Shown: positions 20,970 through 29,230 of the stretch, in pieces | Layout: each line of letters begins with the position of its first letter | How positions within the stretch are numbered: the stretch's first letter is position 1 | From: Comamonadaceae bacterium OTU4NAUVB1 | Lineage (GTDB): Bacteria; Pseudomonadota; Gammaproteobacteria; Burkholderiales; Burkholderiaceae_C | Length of the DNA: 64,000 nucleotides | Direction of reading: 5' to 3' | NCBI GenBank assembly: GCA_024372625.1 | Contig: CP099605.1 | Location: 1,302,001 to 1,366,000 of the forward strand | Made by a program: the position numbers and the translations under genes | The notes under the pieces: generated by a model | Told to the model about the DNA's origin: nothing | The model's input: only the letters and a program-made list of their open reading frames with translations | Database searches by the model: none

Positions 20970-21606
20970 GGGTTCTTCTCTCCAGATGTTTGGCAAACAG
21001 GCTGATGGGGAAACACAGGGCGAAGTACAGCAGCGCGACGCAGCTGAAGACGACGAAGGGCTTGAAGGTGGCGTTGGAGATCATCCCGCCGGCCTTGGTG
21101 AGTTCGATGAAGCCGATGACCGAGGCGAGCGCCGTGCCCTTGACCACCTGCACCAGGAAGCCGACCGTCGGCGCGGTGGCGATCCGCACGGCCTGCGGCA
21201 GCACGACGTGGCGCATCTGCTCGCCGAAGCTCAGCGCCAGGCTGGCGGACGCTTCCCACTGGCCCTTGGGGATGGAGGCGACGCAGCCGCGCCAGATCTC
21301 GGCCAGGAAGGCGCTGGTGTAGAGCGTGAGCGCCACGCTCGCGGCCGTCCACGCCGAGACGTCGATGCCGAACAGCGCGATGCCGAAGTACGCGAGGAAC
21401 AGCTGCATCAGCAGCGGCGTGCCCTGGAACAGCTGCACGTACACGCCGATGGCGCGCTGCGCGCCGCGCCCGCCGCGCAGCCGCGCGAACAGCAGCAGGC
21501 CGCCGACCACGCCGCCGCCGACGAAGGCGATGGCCGACAGTGCCACCGTCCAGCGCAGCGCGAGCAGCAGGTTGCGCAGGATGTCCCAGAGGGAGAACTC
21601 GACCAT
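20953..21606 (-). CDS. Polar amino-acid ABC transporter permease (second)
   Basis: This 217-residue inner-membrane permease has about five hydrophobic segments. It carries the HisM/GlnP family loop EIWRGCVASIPKGQWEAS followed by LSFGEQMRHVVLPQAVR, the coupling region for the ATPase. The N-terminal VQLFQGTPLLMQLFL segment is also conserved. The ATG at 21606 is the natural start. It lies 38 bases after the first permease gene and overlaps the ATPase start. The two permeases presumably form a heterodimer. Confidence 0.93.
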   Translation of the reverse strand: MVEFSLWDILRNLLLALRWTVALSAIAFVGGGVVGGLLLFARLRGGRGAQRAIGVYVQLFQGTPLLMQLFLAYFGIALFGIDVSAWTAASVALTLYTSAFLAEIWRGCVASIPKGQWEASASLALSFGEQMRHVVLPQAVRIATAPTVGFLVQVVKGTALASVIGFIELTKAGGMISNATFKPFVVFSCVALLYFALCFPISLFAKHLERRTHVNRR

Positions 21607-21644
21607 GGGGAGGCTTTCCTGTTGTTGTTGCGGTCGGGGACCGG

Positions 21645-22307
21645 TCAGCGGCCGAAGAAATATTTCGGCCCGGCCCAGTCGAGCAGGCGCCGCAGCGCCA
21701 CCGACAGCGCCAGGTAGATCAGCGTGGCGACGATGAAGGACTCGAAGGCGCGGAAGTTGCGGCTCTGGATCAGGTTGGCCGCGTAGCTCAGCTCCTCCGT
21801 GGAGATCTGGCCGCAGACCGCCGAGCCCAGCATCACGATCACGATCTGGCTGACCATCGAGGGCCAGACCTTCTTGAGCGCGGGCGGCAGCACGACGCGG
21901 AAAAAGACCTGCACGCGGTCGAGCGCCAGGCTCACGGCGGCCTCGATCTGGCCCCGGGGCGTCGCCTCGATGCCGGCGCGCACGATCTCGGTGGCGTAGG
22001 CCCCGAGGTTCAGCGTCATGGCGATCACCGAGGCCATCTCCGCCGACAGCTTGAAGCCCGCCGCCGGCAGGCCGAAGAAGATGAAGAACAGCTGCACGAT
22101 GAAGGGCGTGTTGCGGATCAGCTCCACGTACGCGCCGACCCCCCAGCGCAGCCACGTCGGACCGCCCGAGCGGGCCCAGGCGCAGAACACGCCCACCGCC
22201 ATGCCCACGACGGTGGCGATCGCGGTGAGCCCGACGGTCCATGCCACGCCCCGGAGCAGCAGGGGCCACTGGGCGAGGACCGCCAGGAAATCGAAGGTGA
22301 TGCGCAT
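21645..22307 (-). CDS. Polar amino-acid ABC transporter permease (first)
   Basis: This 220-residue permease is paralogous to the following one. The conserved segment AYVELIRNTPFIVQLFFI precedes the membrane core, and the coupling loop reads EIVRAGIEATPRGQIEAA then VFFRVVLPPALKK. About five hydrophobic helices are present. It lies 31 bases after the binding-protein gene and before the second permease gene in the same operon. Together with them it completes an importer for a polar amino acid or a similar small ligand; the substrate is not evident. Confidence 0.93.
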   Translation of the reverse strand: MRITFDFLAVLAQWPLLLRGVAWTVGLTAIATVVGMAVGVFCAWARSGGPTWLRWGVGAYVELIRNTPFIVQLFFIFFGLPAAGFKLSAEMASVIAMTLNLGAYATEIVRAGIEATPRGQIEAAVSLALDRVQVFFRVVLPPALKKVWPSMVSQIVIVMLGSAVCGQISTEELSYAANLIQSRNFRAFESFIVATLIYLALSVALRRLLDWAGPKYFFGR

Positions 22308-22338
22308 GGCCGGGTGCTTCCGTCGGGACCGGTCGGGA

Positions 22339-23139
22339 TCAGCTCGGCAGGTCGCCCGACGGGCGGCCGAGCCACTTCTTCGACAGCGCGTCGAGCTCGC
22401 CGGCCTTCTTGGCCTCGGCCAGGATGTCGTTGACCTTCAGGCGCAGCTTGTCCTCGCCCTTGGCCACGCCGATGAAGTTGGGGCTGTCCTTGAGCAGCAG
22501 CTTGAACTCGGCGCCCACGCCGGGATTCTTGGCCATCATGTTGCCCGCGACCGAGGCGCTGGTCGCCACCAGCTGCGTCTGGCCGGCGACGAAGGCGGCG
22601 ATGGTGGCGTTGTTGTCCTCGAAGCGCTTGACGTCGACGCCCGCGGGGGCGACCTTGGCCAGTTCCTGGTCCTCCATCGCGCCGCGCGTGACGGCCACGC
22701 TCTTGCCGGCCAGGTCGCCCCAGCCCTTGATCGCCATCGACTTGGGCGCGAACACGGCCTGGAAGAAGGGCGAGTAGGCGCTCGTGAAGTCGATCACCTT
22801 CTCGCGGTCGGGGTTCTTGCCGAGCGTGGAGACCACCAGGTCGGCCTTGCGCGTCTGCAGGTAGGGCACGCGGTTGGCGCTGGTCACGGGCACCAGCTCG
22901 ACCTTCACGCCGAGCTTGGCGGCGATCAGCCTGGCCACGTCGACGTCCAGGCCCTGGGGCGCCATGTCGGTGCCGACGAAGCCGTAGGGCGGGTAGTCGG
23001 TCGGGATGGCGATCTTGATCGACTTGGCCTTCATGACGTCGTCGAGCGCCGCCTGGGCGTGCGCGCCGGCCGAGGCGAGGAGGGTGGCCGCTGCGGCGAG
23101 GCCGAGCGCGAAGGCGCGTTTGGTGATGAGAGGGGTCAT
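22339..23139 (-). CDS. Polar amino-acid-type ABC transporter substrate-binding protein
   Basis: This 266-residue periplasmic protein has a Sec signal peptide (about residues 1-29, ending GAHAQA) and the SBP_bac_3 fold. The segment IKIAIPTDYPPYGFVGTD followed by GLDVDVARLIAAKLGVKVE is the family hallmark. The central FTSAYSPFFQAVFAPKS and late GNMMAKNPG segments line the ligand cleft. The ATG at 23139 overlaps the stop of the GntR gene (ATGA), so the regulator and transporter are co-translated. The ligand is unknown. Confidence 0.94.
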   Translation of the reverse strand: MTPLITKRAFALGLAAAATLLASAGAHAQAALDDVMKAKSIKIAIPTDYPPYGFVGTDMAPQGLDVDVARLIAAKLGVKVELVPVTSANRVPYLQTRKADLVVSTLGKNPDREKVIDFTSAYSPFFQAVFAPKSMAIKGWGDLAGKSVAVTRGAMEDQELAKVAPAGVDVKRFEDNNATIAAFVAGQTQLVATSASVAGNMMAKNPGVGAEFKLLLKDSPNFIGVAKGEDKLRLKVNDILAEAKKAGELDALSKKWLGRPSGDLPS

Positions 23140-23906
23140 AACAGGGCTCCTAGGTAGGTGGATGAATCGTCGGGGGTGGGTTCGTCGGCGGCCGCTGGCA
23201 CGCTGCCCGCGACCGCGGTGCCGCCGGCCAGGGGCGCGAGCGCGTCGCGCAACTGCGCCAGCGGGTCGTGGTCGCAGCGCGCGCGCAGGGCGGCGTGCAC
23301 GGTGCCGATGTGTTCGGACATCAGGGCCTCGGCGCTGGCCGCGTCGCCGCGTGCGAGGGCCTCGACGATGCGCACGTGGTCGGCGCAGGATTGCGCGGCG
23401 TCGTGGGTGGACTGGTAGCGCATCGCGATCAGCGTGGTGCGCGCGGTGAAGTCGCGCAGGGTGTCGGCCAGCAGGGTGTTGCCCAGGCACTCGGCCAGGC
23501 AGACGTGGAAGTCGCCCAGCAGGAAGCTGCGGGTGCCGATGTCGGTGTCGTCGGCGATGGCGGCCTGCTCGCGCGCGAGGTGGGCGCGCAGGCGGCCGAG
23601 CGCGACCGCGCCGATGCGCCCGGACTGGCCGGCGCTGCGGATCAGCCCGACCTCGATCACCCGGCGCGCCTCGAAGGCCTCGCGCGCCTCGTCCTGCGAG
23701 GGCTCGATGACGAACCAGCCGCGCCGCGCGCTCACGGTCACGATGCCGCGCGCGGCCAGCCGGGTCAGCGCCTCGCGCACGATGGTGCGGCTGCAGCCGA
23801 ACAGCATCGCCAGTGGCTGTTCGCCCAGCCGGGAGCCGGGCGCGAGCTTGCGCGCCATCACCGCCTCGATGATGCGTGCACTGATTTCGGAAGCGGAGAT
23901 CGACAT
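23136..23906 (-). CDS. GntR-family (FCD-type) transcriptional regulator
   Basis: This 256-residue regulator has an N-terminal winged HTH at about residues 5-70. It contains LGEQPLAMLFGCSRTIVREAL and ARGIVTVSARRGWFVIEPS. An all-helical FCD effector domain follows, with metal-binding-type histidines such as LLGDFHVCLAECLGN and MSEHIGTVHA. The ATG at 23906 is chosen because upstream codons to 24062 are non-conserved. It heads the operon with a polar amino-acid ABC importer and probably controls that importer and itself, in response to the transported compound. A candidate operator lies 32 bases before the start. Confidence 0.92.
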   Translation of the reverse strand: MSISASEISARIIEAVMARKLAPGSRLGEQPLAMLFGCSRTIVREALTRLAARGIVTVSARRGWFVIEPSQDEAREAFEARRVIEVGLIRSAGQSGRIGAVALGRLRAHLAREQAAIADDTDIGTRSFLLGDFHVCLAECLGNTLLADTLRDFTARTTLIAMRYQSTHDAAQSCADHVRIVEALARGDAASAEALMSEHIGTVHAALRARCDHDPLAQLRDALAPLAGGTAVAGSVPAAADEPTPDDSSTYLGALL

Positions 23907-23937
23907 GTCACCGTGCGTCAGCAGCTTCCGTGCCAAC

Positions 23938-23947
23938 TGGTATGCAA
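23938..23947. promoter_or_regulatory. Candidate GntR operator upstream of the GntR-ABC operon
   Basis: TGGTATGCAA (plus strand; TTGCATACCA on minus) matches 8 of 10 positions of the TTGTATACAA-type palindrome often bound by FCD-type GntR regulators. It lies between the divergent GntR and Bug-receptor genes. This is a sequence resemblance only. The rest of the 218-base intergenic region has no gene. Confidence 0.35.
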
Positions 23948-24124
23948 GATGTGCGCACCACGAAGGCGCAAAGATGCAAACCTTTCGTGCTACTTCCCTG
24001 CGATGCTCGGGCGGCGATCCGTGGGCCTCGGGCATGGGAAATCCGCCCGACTCATGGTCCACTGTCGCCGCGATCCGACGACACGGACGAAGACCGAGAC
24101 GACCACAACGATTGGAGACGACCC

Positions 24125-25147
24125 ATGAATCCAGACCTCGACCGGCGCCACCTGTTGCGCCTGGCCACCCGCACCACCGCCACCGCCGCCGGGGCTTCGG
24201 CCCTGGGCCTGTTCGGCGCGCTCGCCTCGCCGGCGCATGCCCAGGCGGGCTGGCCGGCCCGGCCGGTGACGATGATCGTGCCGTTTCCCGCCGGCGGCGG
24301 CACGGACGCCTTCGCCCGGCCGTTCTCGGCGCAGTTCTCGCGCGCGACCGGCCAGACGCTGGTGATCGACAACCGCGGCGGCGCCGGCGGCACGCTCGGC
24401 GCCGGCATCGCCGCCAAGGCGCAGCCCGACGGCTACACGCTGTTCATGGGCGCGGTGCACCACGCCATCGCACCGGCGGTGTACCCGCGCCTGGACTACG
24501 ACATCGAACGCGACTTCGTCCCGCTCATGCTGCTGGCCAACGTGCCCCAGGTGCTGGTGGTCAATCCGCAGCGCGTGAAGGTCGCCAACCTGCGCGAGTT
24601 CCTCGACCTGGCGAAGAAGAACCCCGGCCGGCTGAACTACGCCTCGGCCGGCGCCGGCACCTCGCACCACCTGGCCGGGGAACTGTTCAAGCTGCAGACC
24701 GGCGTCTTCATCACCCACATCCCCTACCGGGGCGCCGGCCCGGCGCTGCAGGACCTCATCGCCGGCAACGTCGACGTCATGTTCGACGGGCTGGGTTCGT
24801 CGGCCCAGCACATCAAGGCCGGTCGCATCAAGGCGCTGATGGTCTCGGGCACCCGGCGCAATCCCGCCTTCCCCGACGTGCCGTGCGCCGCCGAGGTGGG
24901 TCTGCCGGACTACACCGTGACCACCTGGTACGGCCTCTGGGCACCCCGGGGCACGCCGGGCGAGCTCCAGGCGCGCATCATCGAGAGCGCGCGCAAGGCG
25001 CTCGCGGCCGACGACCTGCGCACCATCTGGGCGGCCAACGGCTCGGAGATCCCGGACCTCGCGACCACGGCGTTCGGCGGCTTCGTCAACGCCGAGGTCC
25101 GGCGCTGGGCCACCGTCGTCAAGGCCTCCGGCACCAAGCTCGACTGA
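24125..25147 (+). CDS. Bug-family tripartite tricarboxylate-type solute-binding protein
   Basis: This 340-residue periplasmic receptor belongs to the Bug (TctC-like) family that is greatly expanded in Burkholderiales. The leader contains RRHLLRLA, a twin-arginine-like start, and ends in a cleavage region PAHAQAG. Family hallmarks are PVTMIVPFPAGGGTDAFAR, IDNRGGAGGTLGA, the loop YASAGAGTSHHLAGELF and PYRGAGPALQDLIAG. The ligand is unknown; Bug proteins bind carboxylates, amino acids or aromatics. No TctA/TctB membrane genes are adjacent. It is followed by a malonyl-CoA synthetase-like gene after 181 bases. Confidence 0.93.
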   Translation: MNPDLDRRHLLRLATRTTATAAGASALGLFGALASPAHAQAGWPARPVTMIVPFPAGGGTDAFARPFSAQFSRATGQTLVIDNRGGAGGTLGAGIAAKAQPDGYTLFMGAVHHAIAPAVYPRLDYDIERDFVPLMLLANVPQVLVVNPQRVKVANLREFLDLAKKNPGRLNYASAGAGTSHHLAGELFKLQTGVFITHIPYRGAGPALQDLIAGNVDVMFDGLGSSAQHIKAGRIKALMVSGTRRNPAFPDVPCAAEVGLPDYTVTTWYGLWAPRGTPGELQARIIESARKALAADDLRTIWAANGSEIPDLATTAFGGFVNAEVRRWATVVKASGTKLD

Positions 25148-25328
25148 CCCCGATGTCCGGCGCGACCCGCCTGCAGCACCCGGCGGCACCGTGCACCGCG
25201 ACGGCGCCTGCGCCTTCAGCGGCTGGCCCGCCGCGTGCTTCCGATGCGCATCGCGCCGGCGGCGGGCGATCCCCCCGATCCCTTCGACCTTTCCGTTCCT
25301 TCTTCGAGTTTTCCCTGCCAGACGAACC

Positions 25329-26963
25329 ATGAACGCTCCATCGACCTCCTCGCCCGCGGGCAACGCCAACCTCTTCGTCGCGCTGCGCGGCGGCTTCCCG
25401 TGCGACCTCGACGCCATCGCCATCGAGACCGACGAGGGCCAGCGCCACACCTGGCGCGACCTCGACCAGGCCAGCGCGCGCATCGCGAACCTGCTCGACG
25501 CGCTGGCCCTGCCACCGGCCTCGCGCATCGCCGTGCAGGTGGAGAAGTCGGTCGAGGCCGTGGCGCTGTACCTGGGGACGCTGCGCGCGGGCCATGTCTT
25601 CCTGCCCCTGAACACCGCCTACCGCAGCGCCGAGATCGCCTACTTCATCGGCAACGCCGAACCCGCCGTGGTGGTGTGCGGCAGCGCCAACGCCGACTGG
25701 GTGGCGCCCATCGCCGTGGAGGCCGGCACGCGCCACGTCTTCACGCTCGACGACGACCGCACCGGCACGCTCCTCGACGTGGCCGCGCAGTGCCCCGACC
25801 AGCACGTGCCGGCCATGAAGGCCGACGACGACCTCGCGGCCATCCTCTACACCAGCGGCACCACCGGGCGCAGCAAGGGCGCCATGCTCACGCACCGCAA
25901 CCTGCGCTCCAACGCCGAGGTGCTCAAGGACTACTGGGGCTGGACCGAGGGCGACGTGCTGATCCACGCGCTGCCGATCTTCCACGTCCACGGCCTGTTC
26001 GTCGCGCTGCACGGCGCGCTGCTCAACGGCAGCCGGATGATCTGGTTCGACCGCTTCGATCCGAAGAAGGTGGTGGCGCGGCTGGCCGACGCCACCGTCT
26101 TCATGGGGGTGCCCACGCTGTACGTGCGCATGCTGGCGGAGCCGGGCCTCACGAAGGAGGCCTGCGCGCGCATGCGGCTGTTCATCTCCGGCTCGGCGCC
26201 GCTGCTGATCGAGACCTTCGAGACGTGGCGCGAACGCACCGGCCACACCATCCTGGAGCGCTACGGCATGAGCGAGACGGCGATGCTCACCTCCAACCCC
26301 TACCGCCCGGTACAGGGCGAGCGGCGCGGCGGCACCGTGGGCTTTCCGCTGCCCGGCGTCAACCTGCGGGTGCGCACGGCCGACGACCACGGCGGCGGCG
26401 AATTCCGCGACTGCGCCACCGACGAGATCGGCGGCATCGAGGTCGTCGGGCCCAACGTCTTCGCCGGCTACTGGCGCATGCCGGAGAAGACGCGCGAGGA
26501 GTTCACGGCCGACGGCTTCTTCAAGACCGGCGACGTCGGGCGCATCGACGGCCTGGGCTACGTCACCATCGTCGGGCGCAGCAAGGACCTCATCATCAGC
26601 GGGGGCTACAACGTCTACCCGGCCGAGATCGAGGGTGTCATCAACGAGATGCCGGGCGTGACCGAGAGCGCCGTGATCGGCGTGCCGCACCCGGATTTCG
26701 GCGAGGTGGGCGTGGCGCTGGTGGTGGCGCGCAAGGACGAGCGGCCCGACGCCGAGGCGATCCTCGCGGCGTTGCGCCGCCAGCTCGCCAACTTCAAGAT
26801 CCCCAAGCGCTGCTTCGTGGTCGACGAGCTGCCGCGCAACACCATGGGCAAGGTGCAGAAGGCGGCCCTGCGCGAGCAGCACAAGGGGCTGTTCGCCGGC
26901 AGCACGGCCGCCGCCGGCGCGGGCAACGCCCGCGCCGAGCCGATCAGGCCGGCAGCGCGGTGA
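25329..26963 (+). CDS. Malonyl-CoA synthetase-like acyl-CoA ligase
   Basis: This 544-residue ANL-superfamily enzyme activates a carboxylic acid with ATP and CoA. The P-loop reads YTSGTTGRSKGAM, the A5 motif ERYGMSETAM, the A7/A8 region FKTGDVGRID with GRSKDLIISGGYNVYP, and the catalytic lysine lies in NTMGKVQK. The overall sequence resembles malonyl-CoA synthetase (MatB). In that family malonate is activated for catabolism or precursor supply; a related short dicarboxylate or methylmalonate is equally possible. The ATG at 25329 is preceded by GACGAACC, a weak ribosome-binding site. The 3' end overlaps the convergent catalase-like gene by 20 bases. Confidence 0.88.
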   Translation: MNAPSTSSPAGNANLFVALRGGFPCDLDAIAIETDEGQRHTWRDLDQASARIANLLDALALPPASRIAVQVEKSVEAVALYLGTLRAGHVFLPLNTAYRSAEIAYFIGNAEPAVVVCGSANADWVAPIAVEAGTRHVFTLDDDRTGTLLDVAAQCPDQHVPAMKADDDLAAILYTSGTTGRSKGAMLTHRNLRSNAEVLKDYWGWTEGDVLIHALPIFHVHGLFVALHGALLNGSRMIWFDRFDPKKVVARLADATVFMGVPTLYVRMLAEPGLTKEACARMRLFISGSAPLLIETFETWRERTGHTILERYGMSETAMLTSNPYRPVQGERRGGTVGFPLPGVNLRVRTADDHGGGEFRDCATDEIGGIEVVGPNVFAGYWRMPEKTREEFTADGFFKTGDVGRIDGLGYVTIVGRSKDLIISGGYNVYPAEIEGVINEMPGVTESAVIGVPHPDFGEVGVALVVARKDERPDAEAILAALRRQLANFKIPKRCFVVDELPRNTMGKVQKAALREQHKGLFAGSTAAAGAGNARAEPIRPAAR

Positions 26964-28056
26964 GCGTGGCGGGCTCGTCCACCGGCACGCCGTTGGCGTT
27001 GCTGCGGAACTGCGCCGCCATGTCGTAGACCGCCTTGCGCACGCGCATGATCGAGCCGAGCGGGCGGTGCGCGGCCAGCGAATGCCAGGGCGAGAACGAC
27101 ATGCCGTCGTCCACCGCCGCCGAACGCGCGGCGCTCCACGCCACCTGCGGCCGCGCGCTCAGGCGGGCGACGGCGACGTAGGGGCTGCGGTCCTCGGGCC
27201 ATTCGACCGAGGCGTCCTCGATCGGCATCGCCTCGATGTCGGTGCACAGCTGCACGCGCAGTTCCCACTCGCCGCCGTTGTGGGCGAAATGCTGCAGCAC
27301 GGCCTCGCGGATGACATCGGGTCCGTCGCCCAGATCGAGCAGGTTGCCGGTCAGCGCCACCAGTTCGGCCGACACCGGCGCGAGCGAGAGCTTGGCCATG
27401 TAGGGGCCATGGCGCAGCGGCACCTGCGTGTAGAAGGTCTCCCCGAGGATGTGCGTGGCCGGATGGCCGCCCATGGTCTTGAACGTGGCGACCTCGCCGC
27501 CGGCCTTCTCGACCAGCGTCTCCAGGCCGCGCAGGGCCGCCGAGAGCGCCTTCTTCAGGCCGGAGGCCTTGTCGGTGGTGGCGGCGAGCAGCTTGAGCGG
27601 ACCCAGGAAGGCCTTGGCCGTGGGCGCGCTGAAGACCGGGCCGTTGACCAGGATGAAGTCCTGCGTGACGTCGCCTTCCGAGCCCGAGACGCGATCGCCC
27701 TCGACGCCGACGACCTTCAGCGCCACGCCGCGCGGCGTGGAGACGGCGTCGTCGAGCAGGTCGCCGGGCGTGGTGGAGAAGCGCATGGCGACGGGGTAGG
27801 TGCCCGCCTTGGCGAACAGGCCCTGCGCCAGCCGCTCGGGCAGTCCGTCCAGGACCCGCAGTTCGGCCAGCAGCAGGCCGTGGCTCTTGGCGTGCACGCT
27901 GCGGTAGGCATGGCCCTCGTCCCGGTGGACGGTCTCGCTGATCTCGTGCAGGGTTTCCTTCAGCGCGCGGGTCGTCTCGGCCTCGTCGTCCTCGAGCGAT
28001 TCGTATGCGGGCTGGTAGCGCAGTGGCTCGGCGGCGTGGGGCAGGGGAGCGGACAT
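26944..28056 (-). CDS. Catalase-fold (y4iL/SrpA-like) heme protein
   Basis: This 370-residue protein is a short catalase-superfamily member. The distal histidine region is SVHAKSHGLLLAELRV, and the substrate channel segment is VAMRFSTTPGDLLDD. A possible proximal tyrosine lies in RVRKAVYDMA near the C-terminus. It lacks the long flavodoxin and extra domains of classical catalases, matching the catalase-related y4iL-like group whose substrate may be organic hydroperoxides or unknown. It is not clear that it has true catalase activity. The gene occupies the position downstream of zapA and 6S RNA that is often held by a folate cyclo-ligase gene in other bacteria. Confidence 0.85.
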   Translation of the reverse strand: MSAPLPHAAEPLRYQPAYESLEDDEAETTRALKETLHEISETVHRDEGHAYRSVHAKSHGLLLAELRVLDGLPERLAQGLFAKAGTYPVAMRFSTTPGDLLDDAVSTPRGVALKVVGVEGDRVSGSEGDVTQDFILVNGPVFSAPTAKAFLGPLKLLAATTDKASGLKKALSAALRGLETLVEKAGGEVATFKTMGGHPATHILGETFYTQVPLRHGPYMAKLSLAPVSAELVALTGNLLDLGDGPDVIREAVLQHFAHNGGEWELRVQLCTDIEAMPIEDASVEWPEDRSPYVAVARLSARPQVAWSAARSAAVDDGMSFSPWHSLAAHRPLGSIMRVRKAVYDMAAQFRSNANGVPVDEPATLTALPA

Positions 28057-28221
28057 CGTGGTTTCCTTCGGGGTTGGACGCGGCGCGGGGCGCCGTCGCG
28101 TCAGTATTCGAAGGAGGACCGCGCCGGACCGTCAGTGGCGCCGACGACGCCTTGTGGGACGACATGGCGTCGTTCCGGGAAGCGCAGGGTCGCGGCGTGG
28201 AGGGCCGGACCGGGGAGAGAA

Positions 28222-28400
28222 GGTGTCTGCGAATGTGCACCGGACCCGCATCCTGAACCAGGGTTCAGGTGGGCGAGGGCAGCCCGACTTCGGGTTCATC
28301 TGACGCGAGATGATCACGCCCGTCGGGCGATGTACCAAGCCCGGCTCCGGAGAGCATTGGAACAAGGAAATATTAAGCCCGGCGCGCACCGCAGACAGGG
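28222..28400 (-). ncRNA. ssrS: 6S RNA
   Basis: The ~179-nt minus-strand segment directly downstream of zapA has the features of 6S RNA, which binds sigma-70 RNA polymerase. The terminal stem pairs TGTCTGCG at the 5' end (28397-28390) with CGCAGACA at the 3' end (28231-28224), followed by further pairing of GTGC/GCAC and GCGCCGG/CCGGTGC. The 3' half carries CACCTGAACCCTGGTTCAGG, closely matching the conserved 3' hairpin of E. coli 6S (CACCTTGAACCAAGGGTTCA). A TAGAAT -10 element lies at 28409-28404, placing the start near 28397-28400. zapA-6S synteny is conserved in proteobacteria. The ends are approximate. The remaining non-coding bases of 28057-28437 hold no gene I can see. Confidence 0.85.
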
Positions 28401-28403
28401 GCG

Positions 28404-28409
28404 ATTCTA
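28404..28409 (-). promoter_or_regulatory. -10 element of 6S RNA
   Basis: TAGAAT (minus strand) lies 5-7 bases upstream of the predicted 6S RNA start. It overlaps the region just after the zapA stop. No convincing -35 hexamer is seen at 17 bases. Confidence 0.5.
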
Positions 28410-28437
28410 TGCCCGGCGACCCGGCCGGCACGCCGCG

Positions 28438-28905
28438 TCAGGGCAAATGAGGGTCGCCGGCAAGGGCTTGATCGAGGCGCTTGACGAGCGCGCCGAGACG
28501 GTCCTCTCCCGCCGGCGGCGCAGCGGGCGGGGCGGTCCGCCGGGCCAGGACCTCGGCCTCGGCCTCGATCCGCGCGCGCGTGGCGGCGGCCGCCTCGACC
28601 TCGGCGCGCGCGCGGTCCGCGGCCGCCGCGACGCGTTCCGCCCGGGCCTGCTCGGCCGCCTGCGCGGCGGCCTCGGCCGCGGCCGCGCTCGCCTCGGCCG
28701 CGGCGGTCTGCTGCCCGAGGTCGTAGGCCAGGTGCAGCGAGGCCAGCACCGCGATGCGGTCGCGCGCGCGCACCTTGCCGGCGTCGCGGATGCGGCACAT
28801 CGTGAGGTCGACCCGCTCGACGGCATCGCGCAGCCGGGCCTCGCCGCCCTCGGGGCAGCCCAGCAGGTAGCTCTGGCCCATGATCTGGACTTCGATCTGC
28901 TTCAT
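28438..28905 (-). CDS. zapA: Cell division protein ZapA with extended coiled coil
   Basis: This 155-residue protein has the ZapA domain in its first ~70 residues, opening MKQIEVQIMGQSYLLGCPEG. A helical segment (VDLTMCRIRDAGKV, RIAVLASLHLAYDL) follows. ZapA bundles FtsZ protofilaments at the division site. An Ala/Glu/Arg-rich helix of about 60 residues extends the coiled coil, and a short Pro-rich break and amphipathic C-terminus follow, making it longer than the typical ~100-110 residues. The ATG overlaps the stop of the preceding small coiled-coil gene (ATGA). 6S RNA follows downstream. Confidence 0.9.
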   Translation of the reverse strand: MKQIEVQIMGQSYLLGCPEGGEARLRDAVERVDLTMCRIRDAGKVRARDRIAVLASLHLAYDLGQQTAAAEASAAAAEAAAQAAEQARAERVAAAADRARAEVEAAAATRARIEAEAEVLARRTAPPAAPPAGEDRLGALVKRLDQALAGDPHLP

Positions 28906-29177
28906 CGGACGGCCGCGGCGGAGGCGAACGCGGGTGGCGAGGACGGGGCGGGCGGCGGGGTGGCGTCGTCGTGCGGCGGCTCGGCCGGCAGGCGCTCGAG
29001 CACGGCGTCCAGGCGCAGGCGGGCCTCGGCGAAGCGCGCCAGCAGCGCGTCGCGCTCCTGTGCCAGGGCGCTCACCTGATCCTGCAGCCGCGCGTTCGCG
29101 CGCAGGACTTCCTCGTGGCGCGCCAGCAGGCGCTCGACGCGCACGGCGATCTGGTCGATGGGGCTCGGGTCGGACAT
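28902..29177 (-). CDS. Small coiled-coil protein (TIGR02449/ZapB-like)
   Basis: This 91-residue protein consists of a long amphipathic helix at about residues 6-60 (VERLLARHEEVLRANARLQ, VSALAQERDALLARF) with heptad spacing, followed by a Pro/Ala-rich tail. It precedes zapA and overlaps its start by 4 bases. The position and layout match the short coiled-coil gene commonly placed before zapA in gamma- and betaproteobacteria. A cell-division role, for instance as a ZapA partner, is inference from that context. Confidence 0.82.
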   Translation of the reverse strand: MSDPSPIDQIAVRVERLLARHEEVLRANARLQDQVSALAQERDALLARFAEARLRLDAVLERLPAEPPHDDATPPPAPSSPPAFASAAAVR

Positions 29178-29218
29178 GGAAACGATTGTATGAGTGCTGT
29201 TCCGAAAGATGCCTCACT

Positions 29219-29224
29219 TAGAAT
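29219..29224 (+). promoter_or_regulatory. -10 element before the cobalamin riboswitch
   Basis: TAGAAT occurs just upstream of the riboswitch and places the transcript start near 29231. It resembles the -10 seen before 6S RNA. The -35 is not clear. Confidence 0.45.
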
Positions 29225-29230
29225 CCGCCG

